Assembly: GCF_004804335.1 (NCBI RefSeq)
Contig: NZ_SRXY01000004.1
Span: 186,001 to 250,000 of the forward strand
DNA length: 64,000 nt
Source: Pacificoceanicola onchidii
GTDB lineage: Bacteria; Pseudomonadota; Alphaproteobacteria; Rhodobacterales; Rhodobacteraceae
Direction of reading: 5' to 3'
In this document: piece after piece, positions 15,434 to 24,984 of the stretch
How the letters are laid out: every line of letters begins with the position of its first letter
How positions within the stretch are numbered: position 1 is the first letter of the stretch
Translations under genes and position numbers: made by a program
The notes under the pieces: model-generated
The model's database searches: none
Told to the model about the DNA's origin: nothing
Seen by the model: only the letters and a program-made list of their open reading frames with translations

Positions 15434-18400
15434 ATGAGCCACCTGCTCGACAGATTGAACTTCCTCCAGTCCAACAAGCTGGAAGAGTTCGCCAACGGCC
15501 ACGGTCAGGTCACCAACGAAGACCGCGGCTGGGAGGATACCTACAGAAACCGCTGGCGCCACGACAAGGTTGTCCGCTCGACCCATGGTGTGAACTGCAC
15601 CGGGTCCTGCAGCTGGAAGATCTATGTCAAATCCGGCATCGTGACCTGGGAAACCCAGCAGACCGACTATCCGCGCACGCGGCCCGATCTGCCCAACCAC
15701 GAACCGCGCGGCTGTGCCCGGGGGGCGTCCTACAGCTGGTATCTGTATTCGGCGAACCGGGTGAAGAACCCGCTCATTCGCGGGCGGCTGATGAAAATGT
15801 GGCGCGAGATGCGCAAGACCAAAACGCCGATCGAGGCCTGGACCGCGATCCAGAGTGACCCGATCCTGCGCAAGTCCTACACGTCCAAGCGCGGCTCCGG
15901 CGGCTTTGTGCGCGCCACCTGGGATGAGGCGACCGAGATTACCGCCGCCGCCAACGCCTATACCGCCAAGACCTATGGTCCGGACCGGATCTTTGGCTTT
16001 TCGCCGATCCCGGCCATGTCGATGGTCAGCTACGCCGCTGGCTCGCGCTACCTGAGCCTGATGGGCGGCGTCTGCATGTCCTTCTACGACTGGTACTGCG
16101 ACTTGCCGCCGGCCTCCCCCATGACATGGGGTGAGCAGACCGACGTGCCGGAAAGCGCGGACTGGTACAACTCCAGCTATCTGCTGCTCTGGGGCTCGAA
16201 CGTGCCGCAGACCCGGACGCCGGACGCGCACTTCTATACCGAAGTGCGATACAAGGGCACCAAGTCGGCGGTGATCTGCCCCGACTATTCGGAAGCTTCG
16301 AAGTTCGCCGATGTCTGGCTCAACGCCAAGCAGGGCACCGACGCGGCGCTGGCCATGGCCTTTGGCCACGTGATCCTGCGCGAGTTCCACATCGACCGGC
16401 AGGCCGAGTATTTCGAAGACTACTGCCGCAAGTATTCCGACATGCCGATGCTGGTGCGTCTGGAAGACAAGGACGGCTCCCTTGTGCCGGGCCGCTTCTT
16501 GCGTGCCGACGACCTCGACGGCAAGCTGGGCGAAGAGAACAACCCCGAATGGAAAACCGTCGCAATTGCCGAAGACAGCAGCACGCTTGTCTCTCCCAAC
16601 GGGGCCATCGGCTATCGCTGGGGCGAGAAGGGCGAATGGAATCTCGAAGAGAAAGCTGACGGCAAAGACGCCAAGCTGCAGATGTCGCTCATCCTCGACG
16701 ATCACCACGACGAAGTGCGCGGTGTCGATTTCCCCTACTTCGGCGGGGCGGCAACAGAAGCCTTTACCACCGGCGACAAGCGGCCTGACGTTCTGACCAA
16801 GAACATTCCGGTCAAACGCATCAAGACCGCCGATGGCGAGGTTCTGGTGGCCACTGTGTTTGACTTGTTCTGCGCCAACTACGGTGTGGATCGGGGGCTC
16901 GGTGGGGACTGGGTTGCGACCTCTTACGACGAGGACGTGCCGGGCACGCCGAAGTGGGCCGAGAAGATCACCGGCGTTCCCGCCGACAAGATCGCCCATG
17001 TAGCCCGCGAATTCGCGGAAACCGCCGAGAAGACCCATGGCAAGTCCATGATCATCATCGGCGCGGCCATGAACCACTGGTATCACATGGACATGAACTA
17101 CCGCGGCGTCATCAACATGCTGGTGATGTGCGGTTGTGTGGGACAGTCCGGTGGCGGCTGGGCGCACTATGTCGGCCAAGAAAAGCTGCGCCCACAGACC
17201 GGCTGGCAACCGCTTGCCTTTGCGCTCGACTGGGGCCGCCCGCCGCGTCACATGAACTCGACCTCGGCGTGGTATGCCCACACCGATCAATGGCGTTACG
17301 AGACGCTGGAGGCGGGTGAGATCCTGTCACCCACGGCACCGGACGGCGATTGGGACATCAGCCTGATCGACTATAACATCCGCGCCGAGCGTATGGGCTG
17401 GCTGCCCAGCGCGCCGCAGCTCAAGACCAACCCGCTGGAAGTGGCGAAGCAGGCAAAAGCGGCAGGGATGGAAATCCCGGCCTATGTCGCCCAGCAGCTG
17501 AAATCCGGCGAGCTGGAAATGGCCTGCGAGGACCCGGATGATCCGGCCAACTGGCCACGCAACCTTTTTGTCTGGCGCTCGAACCTGCTTGGCTCGTCCG
17601 GCAAAGGCCACGAATACTTCCTCAAGCACCTTCTGGGCACCGACCACGGCGTTTTGGGCAAGGATCTTGGCGAAGAAGGCCGCGCGCTGCCGAAGGAAGC
17701 CAAATGGCACGACAAGGGCCCCGAGGGTAAACTCGACCTGCTTGTGACCATCGACTTCCGCATGTCCACGACGGCTGTTTATGCGGACATCGTTCTGCCA
17801 ACCGCCAGTTGGTACGAGAAGGACGACATGAACACGTCCGACATGCACCCGTTCATTCACCCGCTTCAGGCGGCTGTGGACCCGGCATATGAGAGCAAGT
17901 CGGACTTCGAGATCTTCAAGGCAATTGCCAAGAAGGTTCAGGAAGTCGCGCCGGAAATCCTTGGCAAGGAAACCGACATTGTTGCGCTGCCCTTGCTGCA
18001 CGACATGCCGGCAGAGATTGCGCAGGATCAGGTCCGCGACTGGAAGAAAGGCGAATGTGACCTCATTCCGGGCAAGACCGCGCCGGCCTATATCCCGGTG
18101 GAGCGCGATTATACCGCGATCTACGACCGGTTTACCGCACTGGGCCCACTCATGGACAAGCTCGGCAACGGCGGCAAAGGTATCACCTGGAACACGCAGG
18201 AAGAGATCGACGGCCTTGCCGCTCTGAACGGTGTGAAACTGGACGGTGCCGCCGAAGGACGGCCCAAGATCGAGACCGCCATCGACGCCTGTGAAGTGAT
18301 CCTGATGCTGGCGCCCGAGACCAACGGCAACGTCGCCGTGAAAGCCTGGGAAGCGCTCAGCGAAAACACCGGACGCGAACACGCGCATCTGGCCGAGGGA

Positions 18401-19162
18401 GAGCATCACCAGAAGATCCGCTTCCACGACATTGCGGCGCAGCCCCGCAAGATCATCTCCTCGCCCACATGGTCGGGCATCGAGAGCGAGAAGGTCAGCT
18501 ACAACGCGGGCTACACCAACGTGCATGAGCTGATCCCATGGCGGACGCTGACCGGACGGCAGCAACTTTATCAGGATCACCTGTGGATGCGTGCCTTTGG
18601 CGAAGGCTTCATGTCCTACCGGCCTCCGGTGGATCTCAAGACCATCACCAAGGATGTGCAGGACGATGGCGACAACCTCGTGCTGAACTTCATCACGCCG
18701 CACCAGAAATGGGGCATCCACTCCACCTACTCCGACAACCTGTTGATGCTGACGCTGAACAGGGGTGGGCCGGTGATCTGGATATCCGAGAACGACGCGA
18801 AAGCGGGCGGGATCGTGGATAACGATTGGGTTGAGCTCTACAACGTGAACGGCGCGCTGACAGCGCGGGCCGTGGTTTCCCAGCGGATCAAGGACGGCAC
18901 AACGTTCATGTATCACGCTCAGGAAAAGATCGTGAACACGCCCGGATCGGAGAAAACCGGTCATCGCGGGGGCATCCACAACTCGGTGACCCGCGCGGTT
19001 CTCAAACCCACCCACATGATCGGCGGCTACGCCCAGCAGAGCTACGGTTTCAACTACTACGGTACCGTGGGCTGCAACCGGGACGAGTTCGTTGTCGTTC
19101 GGAAAATGAAGAAGGTCGACTGGCTCGACCGTGAAGCGACCAAAGCGGAGGCAGCAGAATGA
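15434..19162 (+). CDS. narG: Respiratory nitrate reductase, alpha subunit
   Basis: The 1242-residue molybdopterin subunit reduces nitrate to nitrite on the cytoplasmic side of the NarGHI complex. The N-terminal [4Fe-4S] FS0 ligands are His51, Cys55, Cys59 (HGVNCTGSC) and Cys94 (RGCARGAS). The Mo-binding aspartate is in TWGEQTD (Asp237), followed by WYNSSYLLLWGSN. Length equals that of characterised NarG proteins. The N-terminus lacks a double-arginine twin signal, as in cytoplasm-facing NarG. AGGAGAC precedes the ATG. The stop overlaps narH by four bases (ATGA), and the gene follows the two transporters in one operon. Confidence 0.98.
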   Translation: MSHLLDRLNFLQSNKLEEFANGHGQVTNEDRGWEDTYRNRWRHDKVVRSTHGVNCTGSCSWKIYVKSGIVTWETQQTDYPRTRPDLPNHEPRGCARGASYSWYLYSANRVKNPLIRGRLMKMWREMRKTKTPIEAWTAIQSDPILRKSYTSKRGSGGFVRATWDEATEITAAANAYTAKTYGPDRIFGFSPIPAMSMVSYAAGSRYLSLMGGVCMSFYDWYCDLPPASPMTWGEQTDVPESADWYNSSYLLLWGSNVPQTRTPDAHFYTEVRYKGTKSAVICPDYSEASKFADVWLNAKQGTDAALAMAFGHVILREFHIDRQAEYFEDYCRKYSDMPMLVRLEDKDGSLVPGRFLRADDLDGKLGEENNPEWKTVAIAEDSSTLVSPNGAIGYRWGEKGEWNLEEKADGKDAKLQMSLILDDHHDEVRGVDFPYFGGAATEAFTTGDKRPDVLTKNIPVKRIKTADGEVLVATVFDLFCANYGVDRGLGGDWVATSYDEDVPGTPKWAEKITGVPADKIAHVAREFAETAEKTHGKSMIIIGAAMNHWYHMDMNYRGVINMLVMCGCVGQSGGGWAHYVGQEKLRPQTGWQPLAFALDWGRPPRHMNSTSAWYAHTDQWRYETLEAGEILSPTAPDGDWDISLIDYNIRAERMGWLPSAPQLKTNPLEVAKQAKAAGMEIPAYVAQQLKSGELEMACEDPDDPANWPRNLFVWRSNLLGSSGKGHEYFLKHLLGTDHGVLGKDLGEEGRALPKEAKWHDKGPEGKLDLLVTIDFRMSTTAVYADIVLPTASWYEKDDMNTSDMHPFIHPLQAAVDPAYESKSDFEIFKAIAKKVQEVAPEILGKETDIVALPLLHDMPAEIAQDQVRDWKKGECDLIPGKTAPAYIPVERDYTAIYDRFTALGPLMDKLGNGGKGITWNTQEEIDGLAALNGVKLDGAAEGRPKIETAIDACEVILMLAPETNGNVAVKAWEALSENTGREHAHLAEGEHHQKIRFHDIAAQPRKIISSPTWSGIESEKVSYNAGYTNVHELIPWRTLTGRQQLYQDHLWMRAFGEGFMSYRPPVDLKTITKDVQDDGDNLVLNFITPHQKWGIHSTYSDNLLMLTLNRGGPVIWISENDAKAGGIVDNDWVELYNVNGALTARAVVSQRIKDGTTFMYHAQEKIVNTPGSEKTGHRGGIHNSVTRAVLKPTHMIGGYAQQSYGFNYYGTVGCNRDEFVVVRKMKKVDWLDREATKAEAAE

Positions 19163-20679
19163 GAGTGCGTGCGCAAATCGGCATGGTGCTGAACCTCGAT
19201 AAATGTATCGGGTGCCACACCTGCTCTGTCACCTGCAAGAACGTGTGGACCACACGCGACGGCGTCGAATACGCCTGGTTCAACAACGTCGAGACCAAGC
19301 CGGGCACCGGCTACCCGACGGATTGGGAAAACCAGGCAAAGTGGAAAGGCGGCTGGGAGCGGACCAAGTCCGGCAAGTTGCAGCCCAAACAGGGCAGCAA
19401 GTGGCGGATCCTGTCCAACATCTTTGCCAACCCGGACCTGCCCGAGATCGACGACTACTACGAGCCGTTCGATTTCGACCATGATCATCTGAAGTCGGCC
19501 CCGGAAATGGAGGCGTTCCCCACGGCGCGCCCCTATTCCAAGATCACCGGCGACCGGATCGAAAAGATCGAGAAAGGTCCGAACTGGGAGGAAATCCTGG
19601 GCGGAGAGTTTTCGAAGCGATCGGATGACTACAACTTCGAAGGCATCCAGAAGGAGATCTACGGGGAATACGAGAACACCTTCATGATGTATCTCCCCCG
19701 TCTGTGCGAGCACTGCCTGAACCCGGCCTGTGCGGCGTCCTGCCCCTCGGGCGCGATCTACAAGCGCGAGGAAGACGGCATTGTCCTGATCGATCAGGAG
19801 AAGTGTCGCGGCTGGCGGATGTGTGTGTCGGGCTGCCCGTACAAGAAGGTCTACTACAACTGGGAAAGCGGCAAATCCGAGAAATGCACCCTGTGCTACC
19901 CCCGGATCGAGAGCGGCAATCCGACGGTCTGTTCGGAAACCTGCGTGGGGCGCATCCGTTACCTGGGTGTGATGCTCTACGACGCGGACAAGATCGACAC
20001 GGCGGCCAACGCGGCAACCGAAAAAGAGCTGTATGACGCCCAACTGGATGTCTTCCTGGATCCAAACGATCCGGTGGTGATCGAAACCGCACGGGCGGAC
20101 GGGATTCCCGAGGACTGGATCAAGGCCGCGCAGGAAAGCCCGGTCTGGAAGATGGCCATGGACTGGAAGGTCGCCTTCCCACTGCACCCGGAGTACCGGA
20201 CCTTGCCGATGGTGTGGTATATCCCGCCCCTTTCGCCGATCCAGAACGCGGCAGAGGCTGGCAAGATCGGCACGGACGGCGCCATGCCCAACGTGCACGA
20301 TCTGCGCATCCCGGTGCGTTACCTCGCCAACATGCTCACTGCCGGAGACGAGGCGCCGGTGGTCCATGCACTTGAACGCATGCTCGCCATGCGCGCCTAC
20401 ATGCGGTCCAAGACCGTGGACGGCGTCATTGACGAGGCCATCGCGGCGCGCGTCGGTCTTTCGTCAAGGGTGATCGAAGACATGTACAAGATCATGGCCC
20501 TCGCCGACTACGAAGACCGCTTTGTCATCCCGACAACCCACCGCGAGCAGGTGGAAGAGGCCTATGACCTGAAAGGCGGTTGCGGGTTTACCGATGGCAA
20601 CGGCTGTTCCACCGGGACATCCAAACCGTCGCTGTTTGGCAAAGGCAAGAAACCCCTCAAAATGCCGGAGGCGATGTGA
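19159..20679 (+). CDS. narH: Respiratory nitrate reductase, beta (iron-sulfur) subunit
   Basis: The 506-residue electron-transfer subunit has four cysteine groups: CIGCHTCSVTCKN, CEHCLNPACAASCP, CRGWRMCVSGCP and CTLCYPRIESGNPTVCSETC. Tryptophan replaces a cysteine in the third (C-R-G-W), which makes that cluster [3Fe-4S] as in all NarH proteins; the other three are [4Fe-4S]. It passes electrons from the NarI hemes to NarG. It overlaps narG (ATGA) and narJ (TGATG), indicating coupled translation and stoichiometric synthesis. Confidence 0.98.
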   Translation: MRVRAQIGMVLNLDKCIGCHTCSVTCKNVWTTRDGVEYAWFNNVETKPGTGYPTDWENQAKWKGGWERTKSGKLQPKQGSKWRILSNIFANPDLPEIDDYYEPFDFDHDHLKSAPEMEAFPTARPYSKITGDRIEKIEKGPNWEEILGGEFSKRSDDYNFEGIQKEIYGEYENTFMMYLPRLCEHCLNPACAASCPSGAIYKREEDGIVLIDQEKCRGWRMCVSGCPYKKVYYNWESGKSEKCTLCYPRIESGNPTVCSETCVGRIRYLGVMLYDADKIDTAANAATEKELYDAQLDVFLDPNDPVVIETARADGIPEDWIKAAQESPVWKMAMDWKVAFPLHPEYRTLPMVWYIPPLSPIQNAAEAGKIGTDGAMPNVHDLRIPVRYLANMLTAGDEAPVVHALERMLAMRAYMRSKTVDGVIDEAIAARVGLSSRVIEDMYKIMALADYEDRFVIPTTHREQVEEAYDLKGGCGFTDGNGCSTGTSKPSLFGKGKKPLKMPEAM

Positions 20680-21404
20680 TGACACAGGCCATGGACAGAA
20701 CACTCAAAGCCCTTTCGCTCGTTCTGAGCTACCCGACGCGCGCGCTGCAGCAGGCGATGCCCGAGATCGGAGGCGTCCTCGCCTCGGACACGCGACTGAC
20801 AGCAGCAGCGCGTCGGGCGTTGCGCCCGCTCATAGAGGAGTTGGGCGGGCGCGACATTTACGATCTGCAGGAGACCTACGTCGGTCTCTTCGACAGATCG
20901 CGCACGCTCTCGCTCAACCTCTTTGAGCACGTCCACGGCGAAAGCCGGGACCGGGGCGGTGCGATGGTCAGTCTCGTGGAAACCTACCGAGATGCCGGGT
21001 TTGACCCTGTCACTTCCGAACTGCCGGACCACCTGCCGATGCTACTGGAATTCCTGTCGACGCGTCCCTTCGTCGAAGCGCAGGAGACCTTGGCGGACGC
21101 GGCCCATATTCTTGAAGCGCTCAACGCCAGACTGGCACGGCGCGAAAGCTCTTATGGTGCCGTGTTCGCCGCTTTGTGCCAGCTGGCTGGCGCAAAGGCG
21201 GACAAGGACGCGGTGGCGGAGCTTCTGGAAGAACCGGACGTCGATCCGGACGATCTCGAAGCGCTCGACAAGGTCTGGGAGGAAAGCGAAGTCCGCTTTG
21301 GCCCGGATCCGGGTGCCGGTTGCCCGCAGGTGCGCGACATGCTCGCGCGCATGGACACCCCCGTTAACCCTGCCCCGGGCTCGGCCCCGGTCGCAGCTGA
21401 GTAA
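20679..21404 (+). CDS. narJ: Nitrate reductase molybdenum cofactor assembly chaperone
   Basis: The 241-residue helical protein has the NarJ/TorD-type core with LSLVLSYPTRALQQAMPEI, LQETYVGLFDRSRTLSLNLF and EHVHGESRDRGGAMV. The sequence Y-V-x-L-F-D-x-x-x-x-x-S-L-N-L-F-E-H-x-H is a strong NarJ signature. It is a cytoplasmic chaperone needed to insert the molybdenum cofactor into NarG before membrane attachment; it is not part of the final enzyme. The start is set by overlap with the narH stop and GGAG eight bases upstream; an earlier in-frame start would lie inside narH. The C-terminal 25 residues are Pro/Ala-rich. Confidence 0.95.
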   Translation: MTQAMDRTLKALSLVLSYPTRALQQAMPEIGGVLASDTRLTAAARRALRPLIEELGGRDIYDLQETYVGLFDRSRTLSLNLFEHVHGESRDRGGAMVSLVETYRDAGFDPVTSELPDHLPMLLEFLSTRPFVEAQETLADAAHILEALNARLARRESSYGAVFAALCQLAGAKADKDAVAELLEEPDVDPDDLEALDKVWEESEVRFGPDPGAGCPQVRDMLARMDTPVNPAPGSAPVAAE

Positions 21405-21416
21405 GTGGAGGCTCAG

Positions 21417-22211
21417 ATGAACGAATTTCTCTTTGGCACCTTCCCCTATATCGCCCTTGGCGTGGGGATCATGGGGTCGATCGCCCGGTACGAGCGTGAC
21501 CCCTTCACCTGGAAGTCCTCGTCCTCGCAGATGCTGCGGCGCAAGCAGCTGATCCTTGGCTCGGTGCTCTTTCACGTGGGCGTTCTGGTGATCTTCGCCG
21601 GTCACCTCGTGGGTCTGCTCACTCCGATCTGGATCTTTGACGCCATGGGCATCAGCCACGGCGCAAAGCAGACCTTGGCTGTCGTTGCAGGCGGGATTGC
21701 CGGGGTCATGGCGCTGGCGGGCGGGATCCTGCTGTTTCACCGGCGCTGGACGGACCCCCGCATCGCCAAGAACTCCAGCTTCTGGGACAATGCAATTCTG
21801 GCCATGCTGATCGCACAGCTTGTGCTGGGGCTTGGCACGGTGTTTGTTTCCCTTGGCCACCTCGATGGCCATGAGATGGTCAAGTTCATGTCCTGGGCAC
21901 AGGGCATCTTCACCTTTGATGGGGCTGCGGCCAGCTACATCGCGGATGTGGCGCTGATCTTCAAACTTCACATTGTGCTGGGGCTGGCAATCATCCTTGT
22001 GTTCCCCTTCACCCGGCTTGTGCACATCGTGTCCGGCATCGCCGCGCCGATCCGCTACCTGCTGGGGCGCACCGGATACCAGGTTGTCCGCTCACGCCGT
22101 GCTGAACCCCTGCCCAAAAACGTCGGGGCTGTGCCGAAAGGGCGTACAAAGGGCAATCCGGCGTCCGCCGGAACCCAAAACCCCGGCACCGTGTCCACTC
22201 TGGCGGAGTAA
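21417..22211 (+). CDS. narI: Respiratory nitrate reductase, gamma (cytochrome b) subunit
   Basis: The 264-residue integral membrane protein has five hydrophobic segments. Heme b ligands are His53 and His63 in the second segment (FHVGVLVIFAGHLVGL) and His185 and His203 in the fifth (KLHIVLGL to TRLVHIVSG), matching His56, His66, His187 and His205 of the E. coli protein. It oxidises quinol at the periplasmic side and anchors NarGH. The start at 21417 is preferred over an in-frame GTG at 21405 because that GTG contains the GGAGG ribosome site. The tail beyond about 225 is a basic extension longer than in E. coli. Confidence 0.96.
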   Translation: MNEFLFGTFPYIALGVGIMGSIARYERDPFTWKSSSSQMLRRKQLILGSVLFHVGVLVIFAGHLVGLLTPIWIFDAMGISHGAKQTLAVVAGGIAGVMALAGGILLFHRRWTDPRIAKNSSFWDNAILAMLIAQLVLGLGTVFVSLGHLDGHEMVKFMSWAQGIFTFDGAAASYIADVALIFKLHIVLGLAIILVFPFTRLVHIVSGIAAPIRYLLGRTGYQVVRSRRAEPLPKNVGAVPKGRTKGNPASAGTQNPGTVSTLAE

Positions 22212-22216
22212 CCCTC

Positions 22217-23032
22217 ATGAACGCGCTCTTTCCTGATCTTGTCGTCAACGGCGAAACCGTCCCATCTGCGCGCATCGCGGCGGAAACGCAGAACCACGAC
22301 GGACCGCAAGGCAAGCCCGGCGTCGCCTGGCGCAAGGCTGCCAATGCTCTGGCGGTCCGAACCTTGCTCCTGCAAGAGGCGCGCAAGCGTGGGATAGACG
22401 CGCGCGTTCAGGAGGTTGGACCGGGACAGTTCGAAACAGAGGAGGAGGCCCTCGTGCGGGGCCTTCTCGAACAGGCCGTGCGCGTCGCGCGACCAACCGA
22501 TGCCGCCGTGCGCGCCGAATGGGAAAGGGACCCCCTGCGGTTTCGCAGCCCACCGCTGTGGGAAGTCTCGCACATTCTGGTGGCCTGCGATCCCAGAGAC
22601 GCAGAGGCACGCGACGCCGCACAGGCCCGCGCCACCGACTTGACCGGACAGGCTCTTGGCAATCCAAAAGGCTTTCCCGCGCTCGCAGCCAGCGCCAGCG
22701 ACTGTGGCTCCAAATCAAGCGGCGGGTCCCTGGGTCAATTGAGCCCCGGAGACACGGTTCCGGAGTTCGAAGCGGTGCTGCGCGGGCTGACAGACGGAGC
22801 GATCACTGCAGAGCCGGTTCTGACCCGCCACGGCTGGCACATCATCAAGATGGACGCGCTTGCGGAAGGCGCGGTGCTGCCCTTTGCTTCGGTCAGGGAC
22901 AAGATCGCCGATGCCATGGAAAAGACGTCCTGGGCCAAAGCGGCCAAAAGCTTTGTCGAAACTCTGGCCGCGGACGCCGAGATAACCGGAGCAGACCTGC
23001 GAACGCCGGTACGCTACGCTCAAGTCCCATAG
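22217..23032 (+). CDS. PpiC/parvulin-type peptidyl-prolyl isomerase of the nar operon
   Basis: The 271-residue protein has a central rotamase domain (about 110-215) with WEVSHILVACDP, SASDCGSKSSGGSLGQLSPG and RHGWHIIKMD, the usual PpiC core motifs. The N-terminal part is helical, as in NifM-like proteins, and there is no signal peptide, so it acts in the cytoplasm. Paracoccus nar operons carry a comparable gene after narI (called narV in some reports), and a role in folding of NarGHI or cofactor assembly is likely though not proven. It lies five bases after narI with an independent RBS at best, so translation is probably coupled. Confidence 0.88.
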   Translation: MNALFPDLVVNGETVPSARIAAETQNHDGPQGKPGVAWRKAANALAVRTLLLQEARKRGIDARVQEVGPGQFETEEEALVRGLLEQAVRVARPTDAAVRAEWERDPLRFRSPPLWEVSHILVACDPRDAEARDAAQARATDLTGQALGNPKGFPALAASASDCGSKSSGGSLGQLSPGDTVPEFEAVLRGLTDGAITAEPVLTRHGWHIIKMDALAEGAVLPFASVRDKIADAMEKTSWAKAAKSFVETLAADAEITGADLRTPVRYAQVP

Positions 23033-23081
23033 TCTCCGCTGATCACGCTCTCTGCCCCTGCAACCCAAGAAAGAAACAGAC

Positions 23082-23648
23082 ATGACCGACTCCTTGGCCA
23101 ATGCCAGCAAACGAGATCCGCACCAGAACGCCACCGACATGGATCTGCTGGAGGATCCCCTCAAGTTTCTTGAAGCCGACCATCTGCGAACCCGCACGAT
23201 TTGCGGGGCACTCGATCGCATGGCAGAGGCGGAGCAACCGTCGCGCGAGGATATCTTCTCGGTTCTGAGTTTTCTCGAAAATGAATTGCCGCTGCTCATT
23301 GTGGACGAGGATGCCGACCTGATGCGTCTGATGCGCGGGCATATCGGCGAGGACGGGAGCCTGTTCAAACTGCTCAGGGACGTGGCGGAACTGCATGCCG
23401 ACATCGCCTTTCGCTCCCGCCCCGCAATCGACCTGCTGCAGATTCTCAAGCAAAAGCCGCGCGCGATGACGTACTCCGAGCAGACTTGCCTACGCGATCT
23501 GTCAAAAGTTCTGCGCGTCGATATGGCCGTGGAAAATGCCCGGCTTCTGCCACTGGCGAAAAAACTTCTGACCGAAGACGAAGTGGCGGAACTGCGCTCG
23601 TCCATGTTCCAACGGCGGCTGTCCGACTTTCGCGACCATAGGGTTTAG
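23082..23648 (+). CDS. Hemerythrin-like protein with degenerate ligand set
   Basis: The 188-residue helical protein resembles hemerythrin HHE proteins: FLEADHLRTRTICGALDRMA as first helix, FLENELPLLIVDEDADLMRL as second, VAELHADIAF, and DMAVENARLLPLAKKLLTED as last. Several positions that carry His in canonical members carry Asp, Glu or Met here, so a standard diiron site is doubtful. It lies 49 bases after the PPIase gene and 41 before moeA, on the same strand, and so belongs to the nar transcription unit. NO or O2 sensing, or iron delivery for Nar assembly, are possible roles but are inference from context. The in-frame start follows CCCAAGAAAGAAACAG. Confidence 0.7.
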   Translation: MTDSLANASKRDPHQNATDMDLLEDPLKFLEADHLRTRTICGALDRMAEAEQPSREDIFSVLSFLENELPLLIVDEDADLMRLMRGHIGEDGSLFKLLRDVAELHADIAFRSRPAIDLLQILKQKPRAMTYSEQTCLRDLSKVLRVDMAVENARLLPLAKKLLTEDEVAELRSSMFQRRLSDFRDHRV

Positions 23649-23689
23649 GCGCGCGCCCAGCTGGCTGACAGAGAAACGGAGATCGGAAA

Positions 23690-24970
23690 ATGCGTGAACA
23701 ATCCTTGAGACAGGCCGGGTTCTGCGGGTGCGGCCATGACGATACCGGATCAGCCCTCATGACGGTGGACGAGGCGCTGGACATGATGTCTGCGGCGATC
23801 ACACCCATTCGCAGAACCGAGCGCGTGTCGCTGGCGCAGGCGGTGGGGCGCGTTTTGGCGCAAGACGTGCGCGCGGTGGCCGATGCACCGCCCTTCGACA
23901 ACTCGGCGGTTGATGGCTATGCGATCTGCCACGAAGACATCCCGCAAGGTGATTGGATCGTGCTGACCGTGTCCGAACGTGTCGTGGCGGGCAGTCGACC
24001 CAGACGCGCCGTTACTGGAAAAACCGCGATCCAGGTCATGACAGGCGCGCCGCTTCCGGCAGGGACAACGGCCGTTGTGATGCAGGAAGACGTCACCTGT
24101 TCGGGCAATCGCATCGTCCTGCGCAGCCTTCCCAAGCACGGCAGCAACATGCGTCAGCGCAGCGAAGACATCAAGCAAGGGGACGCCGTGCTGAAGGCGG
24201 GCACCCGGTTAACGGCCCGGGCCATCGCCGTGGCTGCGGCGGCTGGCGCGCAGGATCTCGTTGTCCGAGCGCCTCTGCGCGTCGGTTTGCTGGTGACAGG
24301 AAGTGAGGTGACCAGCGACGGAAACCCGCGCCCGGATGCCGCCATATGGGACGTCAACTCTCCGGTTCTGATGGCTGCGTTTTCACGGTGTGACCTCGAG
24401 CTGGTGCAGGCGAAGGTCGTATCGGATCACGCACTCAGCATCCAAACGGCGATGTCCGACTTGGCCGCGAACGTCGATCTTCTGGTGACAACGGGGGGCG
24501 TGTCCGTTGGCGAAGAGGACCATGTCAAACCGGGTTTCGAAGCCATGGGCGGCGAGATTGTCTTTTCCGGCGTCGCCATCAAACCGGGCAAACCCGTCAC
24601 GGTCGGGCGCACTCGGGATGCCGTTTGGCTGGGTCTGCCCGGCAATCCGCAGGCGGCTTACCTGATGTGGCATCTCTTTGGAAACGCCGCCTGCGATCTT
24701 TTGGCCATCGGAGCGATCCGCCAGCGCAAGCGGCGCTGCGTTGTGCTTGATGAGGACCTCCATCATAAACCGGGCCGATGCGAGTTGCGGCTTGCGAAGG
24801 CGAGCGGATTGGATGGGTTTGGCAGGGAGCGGGTCCGCTTTGGACGCGCCACGTTCTCGGGCCGGGTGGGCGCGATGGCCAGCGCCGATGGGGTGATCGT
24901 CATTCCCGCCGAAACCGAAGCTTTGCCGAAGGGGGCATTGGTGGAGATGCACTCTTTCGACCAATACTGA
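23690..24970 (+). CDS. moeA: Molybdopterin molybdenumtransferase
   Basis: The 426-residue cytoplasmic enzyme inserts molybdate into adenylyl-molybdopterin. Motifs include APPFDNSAVDGYAI, IQVMTGAPLPAGTTAVVMQE, RSEDIKQGD, the MoaB/Mog-like domain with LLVTGSEVTSDG and LVTTGGVSVGEEDHVKP, and LGLPGNPQAAYLMWHLF. An extra N-terminal segment of about 23 residues, MREQSLRQAGFCGCGHDDTG, precedes the usual start (LMTVDEALDMM) and has two cysteines and two histidine-like ligands; it may be genuine or an annotation extension. Located inside the nar operon, it supplies cofactor for NarG. A second moeA may exist elsewhere in the genome. Confidence 0.95.
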   Translation: MREQSLRQAGFCGCGHDDTGSALMTVDEALDMMSAAITPIRRTERVSLAQAVGRVLAQDVRAVADAPPFDNSAVDGYAICHEDIPQGDWIVLTVSERVVAGSRPRRAVTGKTAIQVMTGAPLPAGTTAVVMQEDVTCSGNRIVLRSLPKHGSNMRQRSEDIKQGDAVLKAGTRLTARAIAVAAAAGAQDLVVRAPLRVGLLVTGSEVTSDGNPRPDAAIWDVNSPVLMAAFSRCDLELVQAKVVSDHALSIQTAMSDLAANVDLLVTTGGVSVGEEDHVKPGFEAMGGEIVFSGVAIKPGKPVTVGRTRDAVWLGLPGNPQAAYLMWHLFGNAACDLLAIGAIRQRKRRCVVLDEDLHHKPGRCELRLAKASGLDGFGRERVRFGRATFSGRVGAMASADGVIVIPAETEALPKGALVEMHSFDQY

Positions 24971-24984
24971 CTGGAGACGTAGAA

